Shown here: piece after piece, positions 45,447 through 54,942 of the stretch
Numbering within the stretch: position 1 is the first letter of the stretch
Layout of the letters: every line of letters starts with the position of its first letter
Source of the DNA: Flavicella sediminum
GTDB taxonomy: Bacteria; Bacteroidota; Bacteroidia; Flavobacteriales; Flavobacteriaceae
Reading direction: 5' to 3'
Length of the DNA: 64,000 nucleotides
NCBI RefSeq assembly: GCF_006381105.1
Contig: NZ_VDET01000018.1
Span: 119,241-183,240, forward strand
Position numbers and translations under genes: made by a program
The notes under the pieces: model-generated
Seen by the model: the letters and a program-made list of their open reading frames with translations, nothing else
Told to the model about the DNA's origin: nothing
The model's database searches: none

Positions 45447-45467
45447 AATAAATTTTTTTAATACGAT

Positions 45468-45749
45468 ATGCAGGAGGCAGGAATCATCACTTTTTTTAGA
45501 ACCATAGGGATTATTTTATTGGTTATATACGGGCTCAAATTTATAGCGCGTTATGTGTTACCGTTTGTATTAACAAGAGCAGTAAAAAAAGCACAAGAAC
45601 GCGCACAACAAAATCAATCGAATTATCAAAGTCAACAACAAGAAACAAAAGTTGGTGAAACGATAATAGACAAAAAAACGGTACACAATAAGCAATCTAA
45701 TACAGACAACACAGTTGGTGAGTATGTAGATTATGAAGAAGTGGATTAG
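45468..45749 (+). CDS. DUF4834 family small membrane protein
   Basis: 93 residues: one membrane segment (IGIILLVIYGLKFIARYVLPFVL, about 13-35), a Gln-rich middle and an acidic end GEYVDYEEVD. The pattern fits DUF4834, a flavobacterial family of unknown function usually encoded just upstream of a YfhO protein, as here (35 nt). Confidence 0.82.
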   Translation: MQEAGIITFFRTIGIILLVIYGLKFIARYVLPFVLTRAVKKAQERAQQNQSNYQSQQQETKVGETIIDKKTVHNKQSNTDNTVGEYVDYEEVD

Positions 45750-45784
45750 TTTGTAAAATGAATAAAAGTTTCAATAAAAAATAA

Positions 45785-48193
45785 ATGCTCAAAAAAACAG
45801 TCCCGTATTTAGTCGCTGTAATTACTTTTGTAATTGCTTCACTTATGTATTTTTCACCCGTATTACGCGGTGATAAATTGTTCCAAAGTGACATCCAACA
45901 ATTTAGAGGGATGTCTAAAGAAATTAATGATTTTAGAGTAAAACATGATACGGAACCTTATTGGACAGATGCGGCCTTTGGAGGAATGCCATCGTACCAA
46001 TTAAGTACCTATTATCCGAATGATTATGTAAAATCGCTAGACAGTGTGATTCGTTTTTTACCACGTCCTGCAGATTATTTATTTCTGTATTTTGTCGGTT
46101 TTTTTGTATTGCTACTGGTCTTAAAGTTTGATTGGAAATTGGCCATTATAGGCTCTTTGGCTTTTGGTTTTTCAACTTATTTTATTATTATTTTAGGCGT
46201 AGGGCACAATGCAAAGGCACATGCCATAGGTTATATTCCTTTGGTTTTTGCAGGATTTATATTGGTGTTTCGGAAAAATTATTTATGGGGTTTTGCGTTA
46301 ACAACAGTTGCTTTGGCTTTGGAATTAAATGCAAGTCACCCGCAAATGACTTATTACATGCTTTTTTCTTTGCTAATTCTTGGCTTGGTTGTTTTGATAG
46401 AGCGTATAAAAGCAAAAAAATCATTGCTTTCTTTTTACAAGCAAGTGGGAGTTTTGGCCATAGCCGGAGTTTTGGCTTTGGGAACAAATGCAGCCAGTTT
46501 AATGGCTACCAAAGAATATGCAGATTTTAGTACAAGAGGAAAAAGTGCTTTGACCGTTTTTCCTGATGGAAAACAAAAAGAAGCCAGTACTGGTTTGTCT
46601 ACTTCTTATATTACAGAATACAGTTATGGCTTATTGGAAACATTTAATTTGTTTATTCCTCGACTGACGGGAGGTGCCAATAGCGAAAACTTGGGGACAG
46701 AATCGAATACCTATGCTTTTTTAAGCAACAAAATAGACAAAGGTCAGGCAAGACAATTTTCTGAAAATATTCCAACCTATTGGGGAAGTCAGCCTATTGT
46801 GGCGGCGCCTGCTTATATTGGAGCTATTTTTATTTTCTTATTTGTATTGGGAATTGTATTGGTAGATACGAAATTAAAAAAATGGTTGGTGGCGACTACT
46901 ATTTTTTCCATTGCTATGAGTTGGGGACATAATTTCTCAATCTTAACCGATTTCTTTATTGCTTATGTACCCTTGTATAATAAATTTAGAGCCGTTTCTT
47001 CCATTCAAGTTTTGGCAGAAATAGCTGTTCCTTTATTAGGATTGCTTGCTTTTAAAGAAATTGTATTTGGAAAAAAAGACACGGAAATAAAGCTAACAGC
47101 GCTTAAAAAATCTTTTTTTATAACAGGTGGTTTGGCTTTGTTCTTTGCTTTGCTAGGTCCTTTTATTTTAGATTTTGTTGGAGCTAGAGACGGTTCTTAT
47201 GACGAAATGATTCCCGGGTTTAGCGGCGCCTTAATGGCCGATAGAAAAGCCATATTTTTTAAAGATAGCTTAAGAACATTGGTCTTGATCATTTTGATTG
47301 CTGGAGGAATTTTTCTGTATTTAAAAGGAAAATTAAAACAACAAGCACTGCTGGTTTTATTGGGTGCGACTTTGTTGTTTGATATGGTAGGAACCGCGAG
47401 GCGCTATGTGAATAATGAAGATTTTTTACCCGCTAAACGAGTTGAAAAACCATTTGTCATGTCGGCAATTGATAAAGAAATATTGAAAGACAAAGGGCAT
47501 TACCGTGTGGCAAATTTTGCAGGTAATTTTATGAATGACGGAGCAACCTCGTACTACCACAAGTCTATTGGAGGGTACCATGCTGCTAAATTAGGTCGTT
47601 ACCAAGAGTTGGTCGATTTTCATTTGTTGAAAAACAATATGGAAGTTTTGAATATGTTGAATACAAAATATTTTATAATTCCTGATGAAAAGGGTAAAAA
47701 AGGACTTCAAGTAAATCCATATCCAAATGGCAACGCTTGGTTTGTAAAGCATGTAAAATATGTGAACAGCGCCAATGAAGAAATTTTAGCACTGAGCGAC
47801 TTTAATTCCAAAGAAACGGCGGTTATCAATAAAAATGAATTTGCTGTACTAAAAAAAGTTCAAAGTGATTCTTTGGCACAAATAAAATTGACAAAGTACC
47901 AAGCCAATGCAATTTCTTATGCTTCTGAAAGTACTAAGAATGAATTGGCGGTGTTTTCTGAAATTTATTACAAAAATGGATGGAATGCCTATATAGACGG
48001 AAAATTGACCTCCCACATACGTGCCAATTATGTTTTACGTGCTTTGGAAATTCCCGCAGGAAAACATAGCATTGAGTTTAAATTTGAACCGACTATTATT
48101 TCTAAAGGAAGAACTATTGTTTTGGGATCCTTTGGAGTGTTTTTTGTGTTGTTGGCTGCTGGTTTTGTAAGTAGAAGGAAATTAAATAATTAG
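45785..48193 (+). CDS. YfhO-family multi-pass membrane protein
   Basis: 802 residues with about 12-13 membrane segments (first at 7-25, last near 775-793) and an extracytoplasmic C-terminal domain (about 545-770, with FSEIYYKNGWNAYIDGK and EIPAGKHSIEFKFEP). The YfhO family belongs to the GT-C-like membrane proteins implicated in adding sugars to envelope polymers. It starts the tight run of glycan genes, 4 nt before the methyltransferase-like gene. Confidence 0.9.
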   Translation: MLKKTVPYLVAVITFVIASLMYFSPVLRGDKLFQSDIQQFRGMSKEINDFRVKHDTEPYWTDAAFGGMPSYQLSTYYPNDYVKSLDSVIRFLPRPADYLFLYFVGFFVLLLVLKFDWKLAIIGSLAFGFSTYFIIILGVGHNAKAHAIGYIPLVFAGFILVFRKNYLWGFALTTVALALELNASHPQMTYYMLFSLLILGLVVLIERIKAKKSLLSFYKQVGVLAIAGVLALGTNAASLMATKEYADFSTRGKSALTVFPDGKQKEASTGLSTSYITEYSYGLLETFNLFIPRLTGGANSENLGTESNTYAFLSNKIDKGQARQFSENIPTYWGSQPIVAAPAYIGAIFIFLFVLGIVLVDTKLKKWLVATTIFSIAMSWGHNFSILTDFFIAYVPLYNKFRAVSSIQVLAEIAVPLLGLLAFKEIVFGKKDTEIKLTALKKSFFITGGLALFFALLGPFILDFVGARDGSYDEMIPGFSGALMADRKAIFFKDSLRTLVLIILIAGGIFLYLKGKLKQQALLVLLGATLLFDMVGTARRYVNNEDFLPAKRVEKPFVMSAIDKEILKDKGHYRVANFAGNFMNDGATSYYHKSIGGYHAAKLGRYQELVDFHLLKNNMEVLNMLNTKYFIIPDEKGKKGLQVNPYPNGNAWFVKHVKYVNSANEEILALSDFNSKETAVINKNEFAVLKKVQSDSLAQIKLTKYQANAISYASESTKNELAVFSEIYYKNGWNAYIDGKLTSHIRANYVLRALEIPAGKHSIEFKFEPTIISKGRTIVLGSFGVFFVLLAAGFVSRRKLNN

Positions 48194-48197
48194 GAAG

Positions 48198-48722
48198 ATG
48201 TATAAAAAAATGCCACTAAAGCGCTATGAACATACATTAGCCTTTTTACAAGAAGTTTTACCAGCACCTGCTGTTATTTTAGATTTAGGAATTCGGAATC
48301 CATTTTCTGAAATAATGGAGCAAAACGGATATACGGTTTACAATACAACTGGAGAAGATTTGGATGAATTTCCTGAACTTGTTAATGCACACAAAGTAGA
48401 TGCAGTAACGGCTTTTGAAATTTTTGAACATTTATTATCTCCTTATGAAGTTTTGAAAAAAATAGAAGCAAAAAAAATAATTACAACAATTCCGTTGCGT
48501 TTATGGTTTGCAACAGCCTATAGAAGTAAAACCGATATGTGGGATCGGCATTATCATGAATTTGAAGATTGGCAATTTGATTGGTTACTTGAAAAAACAG
48601 GTTGGGAAGCTAAAAAACAACACAAATGGACAAGTCCAATTAATAAAATTGGTTTCAGACCCATATTAAGAAAATTTACGCCTAGATATTACGCAGTGTA
48701 CGCTGAAAAAATCACTAAATGA
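48198..48722 (+). CDS. Class I SAM-dependent methyltransferase-like protein
   Basis: 174 residues. VILDLGIRNPFSEIME (about 30-45) occupies the place of the SAM-binding glycine loop, and VDAVTAFEIFEHLLSPYEVLKKI (about 68-90) matches motif II/post-I of this fold. The loop lacks the usual GxGxG, so cofactor binding may be altered. Overlaps the next gene by 4 nt (ATGA). Confidence 0.7.
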   Translation: MYKKMPLKRYEHTLAFLQEVLPAPAVILDLGIRNPFSEIMEQNGYTVYNTTGEDLDEFPELVNAHKVDAVTAFEIFEHLLSPYEVLKKIEAKKIITTIPLRLWFATAYRSKTDMWDRHYHEFEDWQFDWLLEKTGWEAKKQHKWTSPINKIGFRPILRKFTPRYYAVYAEKITK

Positions 48723-49816
48723 AAAAAAAAATATTAATTGTTGTTGGCACTAGACCTAATTTTGTGAAGATAACGCAATTTAAGAAAGTTGCTGAGAAAT
48801 ATTCAAATTTAGATCTAAGGATTGTGCATACCGGACAACATTTTGACACCAAAATGTCTGATGTTTTTTTAGAACAATTTAAAATCAAGGTTGATTATTT
48901 TTTAAATATCGAAAGTGCTTCTGCAAATAGTCTAATTGGGAATATTATTTTGAAACTAGAGGAGGTAATAACAAATTACAAACCTGATTTGCTATTGTGT
49001 GTAGGTGATGTAAATTCAACACTTGCAGCTGCAATTTGCGCAAATAAATTAGGCGTTAAATTAGGTCATATTGAGAGTGGTTTAAGAAGTTTGGATAGAG
49101 AAATGCCTGAAGAAATAAATAGAATTCTGACAGATGAGATTTCAGATATTTGTTTTGTAACTGAAAAAAGCGGAATCCAAAATTTAAAAGCCATTGGTAA
49201 AAAAGACAATCAAATTGTTTTTGTAGGAAATACCATGATTGATACGCTTGTACATTTTAAAGATAAAATAGAGGAATCATCTGTTTTGGGAGACATTCAA
49301 CAAATAAAACACGACTATATTTTGGTTACAATGCACAGGCCAAGAAATGTAGATACGAAAGAGGCTTTGTTGAAAATTGTTGATTTATTTAAAAACGGAA
49401 CGAAAATAAAAAAAGTTGTTTTTTCAATTCACCCAAGAACAAAAAACAATTTTATAAAATTTGGCTTGTTTGAAGAATTAAATCAAATTGAAAATTTAAG
49501 TATTATTGAACCCCAAAATTATTTTTCTTTTCAAAAATTAATTAAATATGCTTTCTGTGTAATTACAGATAGTGGTGGTATTCAAGAAGAAACAACCTTT
49601 TTACAGATTCCTTGTATTACGTTAAGAGAAAATACAGAAAGACCGTCCACCATAGATGAGGGTACCAATGAACTCATGACTTTTGAAACAAAGAAGGTTT
49701 TAAAAGCTATTCATAAAATTTCTGAAGGGAATGGGAAAGAGTCAACAATTCCAAAATTTTGGGATGGTTATGCAACAGAAAGAATTATTGAAAAATCTTT
49801 AGAATTTTTAGCATGA
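48719..49816 (+). CDS. wecB: UDP-N-acetylglucosamine 2-epimerase (non-hydrolysing), copy 1
   Basis: 365 residues. GTRPNFVKITQF (N-terminus), HTGQHFD, LLCVGDVNSTLAAA, HIESGLRSLDREMPEEINRILTDEIS and TDSGGIQEE are the family markers. Makes UDP-ManNAc for surface glycans. Only moderately similar to the second copy at 52314; probably acts on a different UDP-sugar (for example a 2,3-diacetamido or QuiNAc/FucNAc form). Overlaps its neighbours by 4 nt on both sides. Confidence 0.88.
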   Translation: MKKKILIVVGTRPNFVKITQFKKVAEKYSNLDLRIVHTGQHFDTKMSDVFLEQFKIKVDYFLNIESASANSLIGNIILKLEEVITNYKPDLLLCVGDVNSTLAAAICANKLGVKLGHIESGLRSLDREMPEEINRILTDEISDICFVTEKSGIQNLKAIGKKDNQIVFVGNTMIDTLVHFKDKIEESSVLGDIQQIKHDYILVTMHRPRNVDTKEALLKIVDLFKNGTKIKKVVFSIHPRTKNNFIKFGLFEELNQIENLSIIEPQNYFSFQKLIKYAFCVITDSGGIQEETTFLQIPCITLRENTERPSTIDEGTNELMTFETKKVLKAIHKISEGNGKESTIPKFWDGYATERIIEKSLEFLA

Positions 49817-51036
49817 GTTATATCTGCATGGTGGTTGATGGTGCCTACCCAAATGATATTAGGGTACGGAAAGAAGCGGAAGCACTCGTTAAAAACGGAA
49901 AAAAAGTTTTGGTTGTTTGTCCCCGTAAAAGGAACGATGCACAGAAAGAAACCGTCAACGGAGTACAAATTTTTAGAATTGGTAAAAACTACACTTTTTT
50001 CAAGAAAGGTGTTTATGATGTTATTGAAAGTGTTTTTAATTTTCATCCCTTTTTTTATTTCGGATTAAAAAAAGTTTTTAAAAAGTACAAAATAGATTTT
50101 TTACAAGTGCACGATTTGCCTTTGGCAGGGACTTGTTATTTGTTTAAATCGAAAGTAGATAAGAAATTGCTGTTAGATTTGCATGAAAACTTTCCTGAGG
50201 CTTTAAAGACTTGGTTTTTATGGAAAAAAAGTTCTTTTTTAAAATTGAAGAACCAGATTTTTATGAATCCAAAACACTGGTCTAAAAAGGAAGAAAAATA
50301 CTGTAAAAAATACGATGTTGTTATTTGTGTGGTAGAAGAAATGAAAACAAAATTGATTTCGAAATTTGCCATCGATGAGAAAAAATTGGTTGTGGTTTCA
50401 AATCATGAAGAAAAAGCTTTTGTGTCGAATTTTGAAAACAACACAAATCAAAATTGTATTGATGCAAATAAATTTTCGATTACCTATGTTGGGGGCTTTG
50501 GTCCTCATAGAGGTTTGGATACGGCCATAGAAGGCATGCCTGAAATTTTAAAAACTTGTACAAATGCAAAATTGTATTTGGTAGGAAAAGGAAGTACAGA
50601 TGTTCAGGAAAAATTGGAATCATTGATTATAGAAAACAACTTACAACAGGCTGTAGAAATTGTGGGATACCGACCTTTTAAGGAAGTAGCAGCAATTATG
50701 CAGGTCTCAAAAATCAATATCATCCCTCATAAATCTGATGAACATACAAACAATACCATTCCGCATAAATTGTTTCAAATAATGCTAAGCAAAAGTTTGT
50801 TATTGGTCAGTTCTTGTGCGCCTCTAAAAAGAATTGTTGAAAAATATGATGCTGGACTTGTATTTGAAGCTAATAACGCGGCTGATTTTTCAGCTAAAGT
50901 ATTGGAAGCTTATCAAAATTATGAGGCCATGAAACCTAAAATGGACAAGGCCTATGATGCCGTTGTAAACAAAGGAGAAAATTGGGAATCGGAAAGTATG
51001 AAATTGGTTGAACTCTACAATTCATTAAGCGTTTGA
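49813..51036 (+). CDS. GT4-family glycosyltransferase
   Basis: 407 residues, GT-B fold. The C-terminal nucleotide-sugar half has ITYVGGFGPHRGLDTAIEGM (about 222-241) and VEIVGYRPFKEVAAIM. The DLHENFPEAL segment is typical of the family. Cytoplasmic or peripheral membrane. The last codons overlap the TTG start of the next gene. Confidence 0.85.
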   Translation: MSYICMVVDGAYPNDIRVRKEAEALVKNGKKVLVVCPRKRNDAQKETVNGVQIFRIGKNYTFFKKGVYDVIESVFNFHPFFYFGLKKVFKKYKIDFLQVHDLPLAGTCYLFKSKVDKKLLLDLHENFPEALKTWFLWKKSSFLKLKNQIFMNPKHWSKKEEKYCKKYDVVICVVEEMKTKLISKFAIDEKKLVVVSNHEEKAFVSNFENNTNQNCIDANKFSITYVGGFGPHRGLDTAIEGMPEILKTCTNAKLYLVGKGSTDVQEKLESLIIENNLQQAVEIVGYRPFKEVAAIMQVSKINIIPHKSDEHTNNTIPHKLFQIMLSKSLLLVSSCAPLKRIVEKYDAGLVFEANNAADFSAKVLEAYQNYEAMKPKMDKAYDAVVNKGENWESESMKLVELYNSLSV

Positions 51037-52313
51037 AAGTCTTAATCATCACCTATTATTGGCCACCTTCAGGAGGATCTGGCGTTCAACGTTGGTTGAA
51101 GTTTGTTAAGTATTTACAAGAATTTGGTATTACTCCTGTTGTGTATACAGTTGCCAATCCAGATTATGCCATTGAAGATACTACTTTAGAAGCAAAAATT
51201 CCTAAAGGTGTGGAAGTCATACGTGAACCTATTTGGGAACCGTACAAACTAGCAAATTTATTTTCACGGAAAAAAAAGACGAAAACCAGTGCCGGATTTT
51301 TAGAGCACAAACCTTCTTTTTTAGGAAAGGTAATGACGTATGTACGTGCCAATTATTTTATTCCTGATGCCAGAATGTTTTGGATAAAACCATCGGTAAA
51401 ACATCTTGAGAAATACCTAAAAAAGCAGCCGGTAGATTTTATTATTTCTTCTGGTCCACCACATAGTTTGCATTTAATAGGGCTAGCTTTGAAAAAAAAA
51501 CTGAACATTCCTTGGGTTTCAGATTTTCGAGATCCTTGGACGGATATCGATTATTTTCATCAATTGCCTTTGTCTAAAAAAGCCAAGCAGAAACATTTCG
51601 ATTTAGAAAAAGAAGTATTGACAAATTCTAATGCGGTTTTGGTGGTAGGAAAAACCATGCAACAAAATTATCTTCCTTTTAATAAAAATACATTCGTGGT
51701 TCCTAACGGCTTTGATATTGCAGCGGTTTCGGAAAAGCCAAATTTGGATAGTCAATTTTCATTGACTCATATTGGAATGATGAATGAGGACAGAAATCCA
51801 CTTGTTTTATGGAAGGTTTTAAAAGAATTAACTGAAGAAATTCCTTCGTTTAAAAAAGATTTAGAAATTAAATTGATAGGAAAAATAGCACAACCTGTTT
51901 TAAAAGAAATTGAACAAAAGGGATTGTCTGGCCATTTAAATCAAATAGAATACTTGGCGCATAGCGAAGTGCAAGAGTATCAGCGGAAATCGCAAGTTTT
52001 GTTATTGGCCGTCAATAATGTTCCAAGTGCAAAAGGAATTATTACAGGGAAGATATTTGAATATTTGGTTGCAAAAAGGCCTATTTTAGCTATCGGTCCG
52101 GTTGATGGGGATTTGGCAGAAATTCTAAAAGAAACAGATGCTGGAACAATCGTAGATTTTGAAGATTATACTAGTTTGAAACGTGTCATTTTGGACTTGT
52201 ACAAGGGCTATCAAAATAATTCTTTGGAAACAAAATCAGAAGGAATTCAAAAGTACCACCGAAAAGAAATTACGAGACAATTGTCTGAGATTTTAAAAAC
52301 TATTCAGAAATAA
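51033..52313 (+). CDS. GT4-family glycosyltransferase (TTG start)
   Basis: 426 residues. N-terminal KVLIITYYWPPSGGSGVQRWLKFVKYL (residues 2-28) is a textbook GT-B N-domain, and IISSGPPHSLHLIGLAL and SDFRDPWTDIDYF are further family marks. The start is TTG within a TTGA overlap with the previous stop. An internal ATG would lose the conserved first strand. One base before the wecB copy 2 ATG it ends in TAA. Confidence 0.85.
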   Translation: MKVLIITYYWPPSGGSGVQRWLKFVKYLQEFGITPVVYTVANPDYAIEDTTLEAKIPKGVEVIREPIWEPYKLANLFSRKKKTKTSAGFLEHKPSFLGKVMTYVRANYFIPDARMFWIKPSVKHLEKYLKKQPVDFIISSGPPHSLHLIGLALKKKLNIPWVSDFRDPWTDIDYFHQLPLSKKAKQKHFDLEKEVLTNSNAVLVVGKTMQQNYLPFNKNTFVVPNGFDIAAVSEKPNLDSQFSLTHIGMMNEDRNPLVLWKVLKELTEEIPSFKKDLEIKLIGKIAQPVLKEIEQKGLSGHLNQIEYLAHSEVQEYQRKSQVLLLAVNNVPSAKGIITGKIFEYLVAKRPILAIGPVDGDLAEILKETDAGTIVDFEDYTSLKRVILDLYKGYQNNSLETKSEGIQKYHRKEITRQLSEILKTIQK

Positions 52314-53399
52314 ATGAAAAAAATAGTCACCATATTAGGCGCTAGGCCGCAGTTTGTTAAAGCCGCAGTTTTAAGTCGCGTTATTTTAAAGCACCAAAAA
52401 ATAGAAGAAGTAATTGTGCATACAGGGCAACACTATGATGCCAATATGAGTTCTGTTTTTTTTGATGAAATGGAAATCCCAAAACCTTCTTATAATTTAA
52501 ATATTAACGGATTGGGGCATGGAGCAATGACGGGACAAATGTTAGAAAAAATTGAAGCTGTTTTAGAAAAGGAACAACCCGATGCTGTTGTGGTTTTTGG
52601 CGATACAAATTCTACCTTAGCCGGAGCTTTAGCGGCTAGAAAATTACAAATTAAAGTCATTCATATTGAAGCGGGCTTGCGTTCTTTTAATATGAAAATG
52701 CCTGAAGAAGTAAATAGAATCATGACGGATAGAATTTCTGATTTATTATTGTGTCCTACAGATTCTGCTATTGAAAATTTGGAAAAGGAAGGCTATAAAA
52801 ATTTGTCTATTCAGGTTGAAAAAAGCGGAGATATTATGAAGGATGCCGTGAGTTACTACAGTAGTTTTTCAGAAAGTAAATCCACCATTGTTAAAGATTT
52901 AGGTCTGGAAAAAAATGAATTTGTTTTGGCGACAATTCACCGTCAGGAAAATACAGACAATTTGGAGCAGCTGACAAATATATTTGAAGGCTTGTCGAAA
53001 ATTCACGAATCAAAACGTGTGGTATTGCCTTTGCACCCAAGAACAAAAAAAATATTGGAAAATAATTCCCTTTCGTATCCCGTAACAATTATTGATCCTA
53101 TTGGGTATTTTGATATGTTGGAGTTGTTAAAGAATTGCAATTTGGTGGTTACCGATAGTGGGGGACTGCAAAAAGAAGCTTTTTTCTGTAACAAACACTG
53201 TGTAATTGCACGTGAAGAAACCGAATGGGTAGAGCTTGTAAACCATGGTTTTGCGAAAATAGTAGGGGCTGATAAAAATAAAATGGTTTCGGCTTTTGAA
53301 GGATTTCAAAACTCAGAAGCAGATTTTTCTAAAAGCCTTTATGGGAACCAAGTTGGGGAACGCATGCACCAAGATATTTTGACTTTATTAGCTTCCTAA
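52314..53399 (+). CDS. wecB: UDP-N-acetylglucosamine 2-epimerase (non-hydrolysing), copy 2
   Basis: 361 residues. ILGARPQFVKAAVL, HTGQHYDANMSSVFF, VVVFGDTNSTLAGALAARKL, HIEAGLRSFNMKMPEEVNRIMTDRIS and TDSGGLQKEAF are all present, the more canonical WecB of the two. Starts directly after the glycosyltransferase stop. Confidence 0.92.
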   Translation: MKKIVTILGARPQFVKAAVLSRVILKHQKIEEVIVHTGQHYDANMSSVFFDEMEIPKPSYNLNINGLGHGAMTGQMLEKIEAVLEKEQPDAVVVFGDTNSTLAGALAARKLQIKVIHIEAGLRSFNMKMPEEVNRIMTDRISDLLLCPTDSAIENLEKEGYKNLSIQVEKSGDIMKDAVSYYSSFSESKSTIVKDLGLEKNEFVLATIHRQENTDNLEQLTNIFEGLSKIHESKRVVLPLHPRTKKILENNSLSYPVTIIDPIGYFDMLELLKNCNLVVTDSGGLQKEAFFCNKHCVIAREETEWVELVNHGFAKIVGADKNKMVSAFEGFQNSEADFSKSLYGNQVGERMHQDILTLLAS

Positions 53400-53409
53400 A
53401 AATAAGAAT

Positions 53410-54864
53410 ATGGGAATTGTACTGAAACAAAGTTTTAAAAATACGATCACTATTTACATTGCTTTTGCAATAGGTGGGGTAAATGCCTTGTTTTTGTATA
53501 CCGCTTTTTTACAAGATGAATTTTACGGATTGGTCACCTATTTATTGTCCACCGCAAATATATTAATGCCCTTTATGGCCTTTGGGGTACAGTACACAAT
53601 TTTAAAGTTTTTCTCTTCGTATGCCACGAAGAAAGAGAAAGATGTTTTTTTAAGTTCCATTATTTTTTGGCCACTTATTGTCGCTATTCCAATAGCCATT
53701 ATTGGAAATTATTTTTACACGGCAATCGCTTCTTATTTGTCGGTTGAAAACCCGATTATTAAAGATTATACTTTTGTCATTTATTTAGTTGCTTTGGCAA
53801 CGGCTTATTTTGAAATTTTTTATACCTGGGCAAAAGTTCAAATGCAGTCGGTTTTTGGCAATGTGTTAAAAGAATTATTTTCAAGATTGGCCGCCATGAT
53901 TTTATTGTTTGCAGTTTATTTGGAATGGATTACTGCGGCAGAATTTATTTATTATTTAACAGGTGCTTATTTTATTAGAGTTTTGTTAATGGCTTTGTAT
54001 GCCCTGCAATTATACCGACCTAAATTTAGCTTAGAAATGCCCCGTAATGTTGGGGAAATTGTAAAATATTCACTTTATATAATTTTAGCTGGGTCGGCGG
54101 GGACTATTTTATTGGACATCGATAAGTTTATGATTCCTCAAAAAGAAGCTATTGCAATGACGGCCTACTATGCAGTTGGGGTGTATATAGGTTCGGTAGT
54201 AGAAACTCCAGGGAGAGCAATGGCACAAATTATGCAACCCATGGTTTCAAAAGCGCTAAATAATAAAGATCTGAATTTGGTGAGCGAGCTGTATCGCAAA
54301 AGCTCTATCAATTTATTTTTAGTGTCGGGTTTGGTTTTTTTGCTCATCAATACCAATATAAAAGAATTGTATCATTTATTGCCTGAAGAATATAGTGGGG
54401 GAGTTTGGGTGGTGTTTTTTATTTCCTTAGCCAAATTGTATCATATGCTTTTAGGGGCCAACGGGGCTATTATTTCAACTTCTAAATATTATAAAATTTT
54501 ATTGCCTTATGGTATTGCTATGGCCGTTTCTGTTTATGTGTTGAATGATATTTTAATTGATAAAATGAGTATAGATGGCGCGGCAATTTCTACTTTTATA
54601 GTCGTTTTGGTATTTAACAGTTTGAAGTTGTTGTATGTAAAAAGGAAATTTAAGCTGCTGCCTTTCAGTAGTAAAACAAGAAATTTGAGTCTTTTGATCT
54701 GTTTCTTTTTTGCTACATTTTATTTTTGGGATTTTTCGTTTCATCCAATACTGAATATACTTTTAAAAAGTAGTTTGGTTGGAATTCTTTATATCATTGT
54801 TATTTATAAATTAAAAATTTCAACAGAAATAAATCAAGTATTACTAAAAGTGATAAAAAAATAA
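53410..54864 (+). CDS. Polysaccharide flippase (Wzx/MATE-like)
   Basis: 484 residues with about 13-14 membrane segments and few charges. ITIYIAFAIGGVNALFLYTAFLQDEFYGLVTYLLSTANILMPFMAFG-type N-terminal half (residues 13-58) fits the polysaccharide transport family that moves lipid-linked units across the inner membrane. Last gene of the run. A cognate polymerase/ligase candidate lies at 56762. Confidence 0.87.
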   Translation: MGIVLKQSFKNTITIYIAFAIGGVNALFLYTAFLQDEFYGLVTYLLSTANILMPFMAFGVQYTILKFFSSYATKKEKDVFLSSIIFWPLIVAIPIAIIGNYFYTAIASYLSVENPIIKDYTFVIYLVALATAYFEIFYTWAKVQMQSVFGNVLKELFSRLAAMILLFAVYLEWITAAEFIYYLTGAYFIRVLLMALYALQLYRPKFSLEMPRNVGEIVKYSLYIILAGSAGTILLDIDKFMIPQKEAIAMTAYYAVGVYIGSVVETPGRAMAQIMQPMVSKALNNKDLNLVSELYRKSSINLFLVSGLVFLLINTNIKELYHLLPEEYSGGVWVVFFISLAKLYHMLLGANGAIISTSKYYKILLPYGIAMAVSVYVLNDILIDKMSIDGAAISTFIVVLVFNSLKLLYVKRKFKLLPFSSKTRNLSLLICFFFATFYFWDFSFHPILNILLKSSLVGILYIIVIYKLKISTEINQVLLKVIKK

Positions 54865-54942
54865 GGAAATATTTCAATTAATATTTATTTTAGCCACGTA
54901 CCAAATTATAACCAAACACATTCATTTAACTACCCCATTAAA

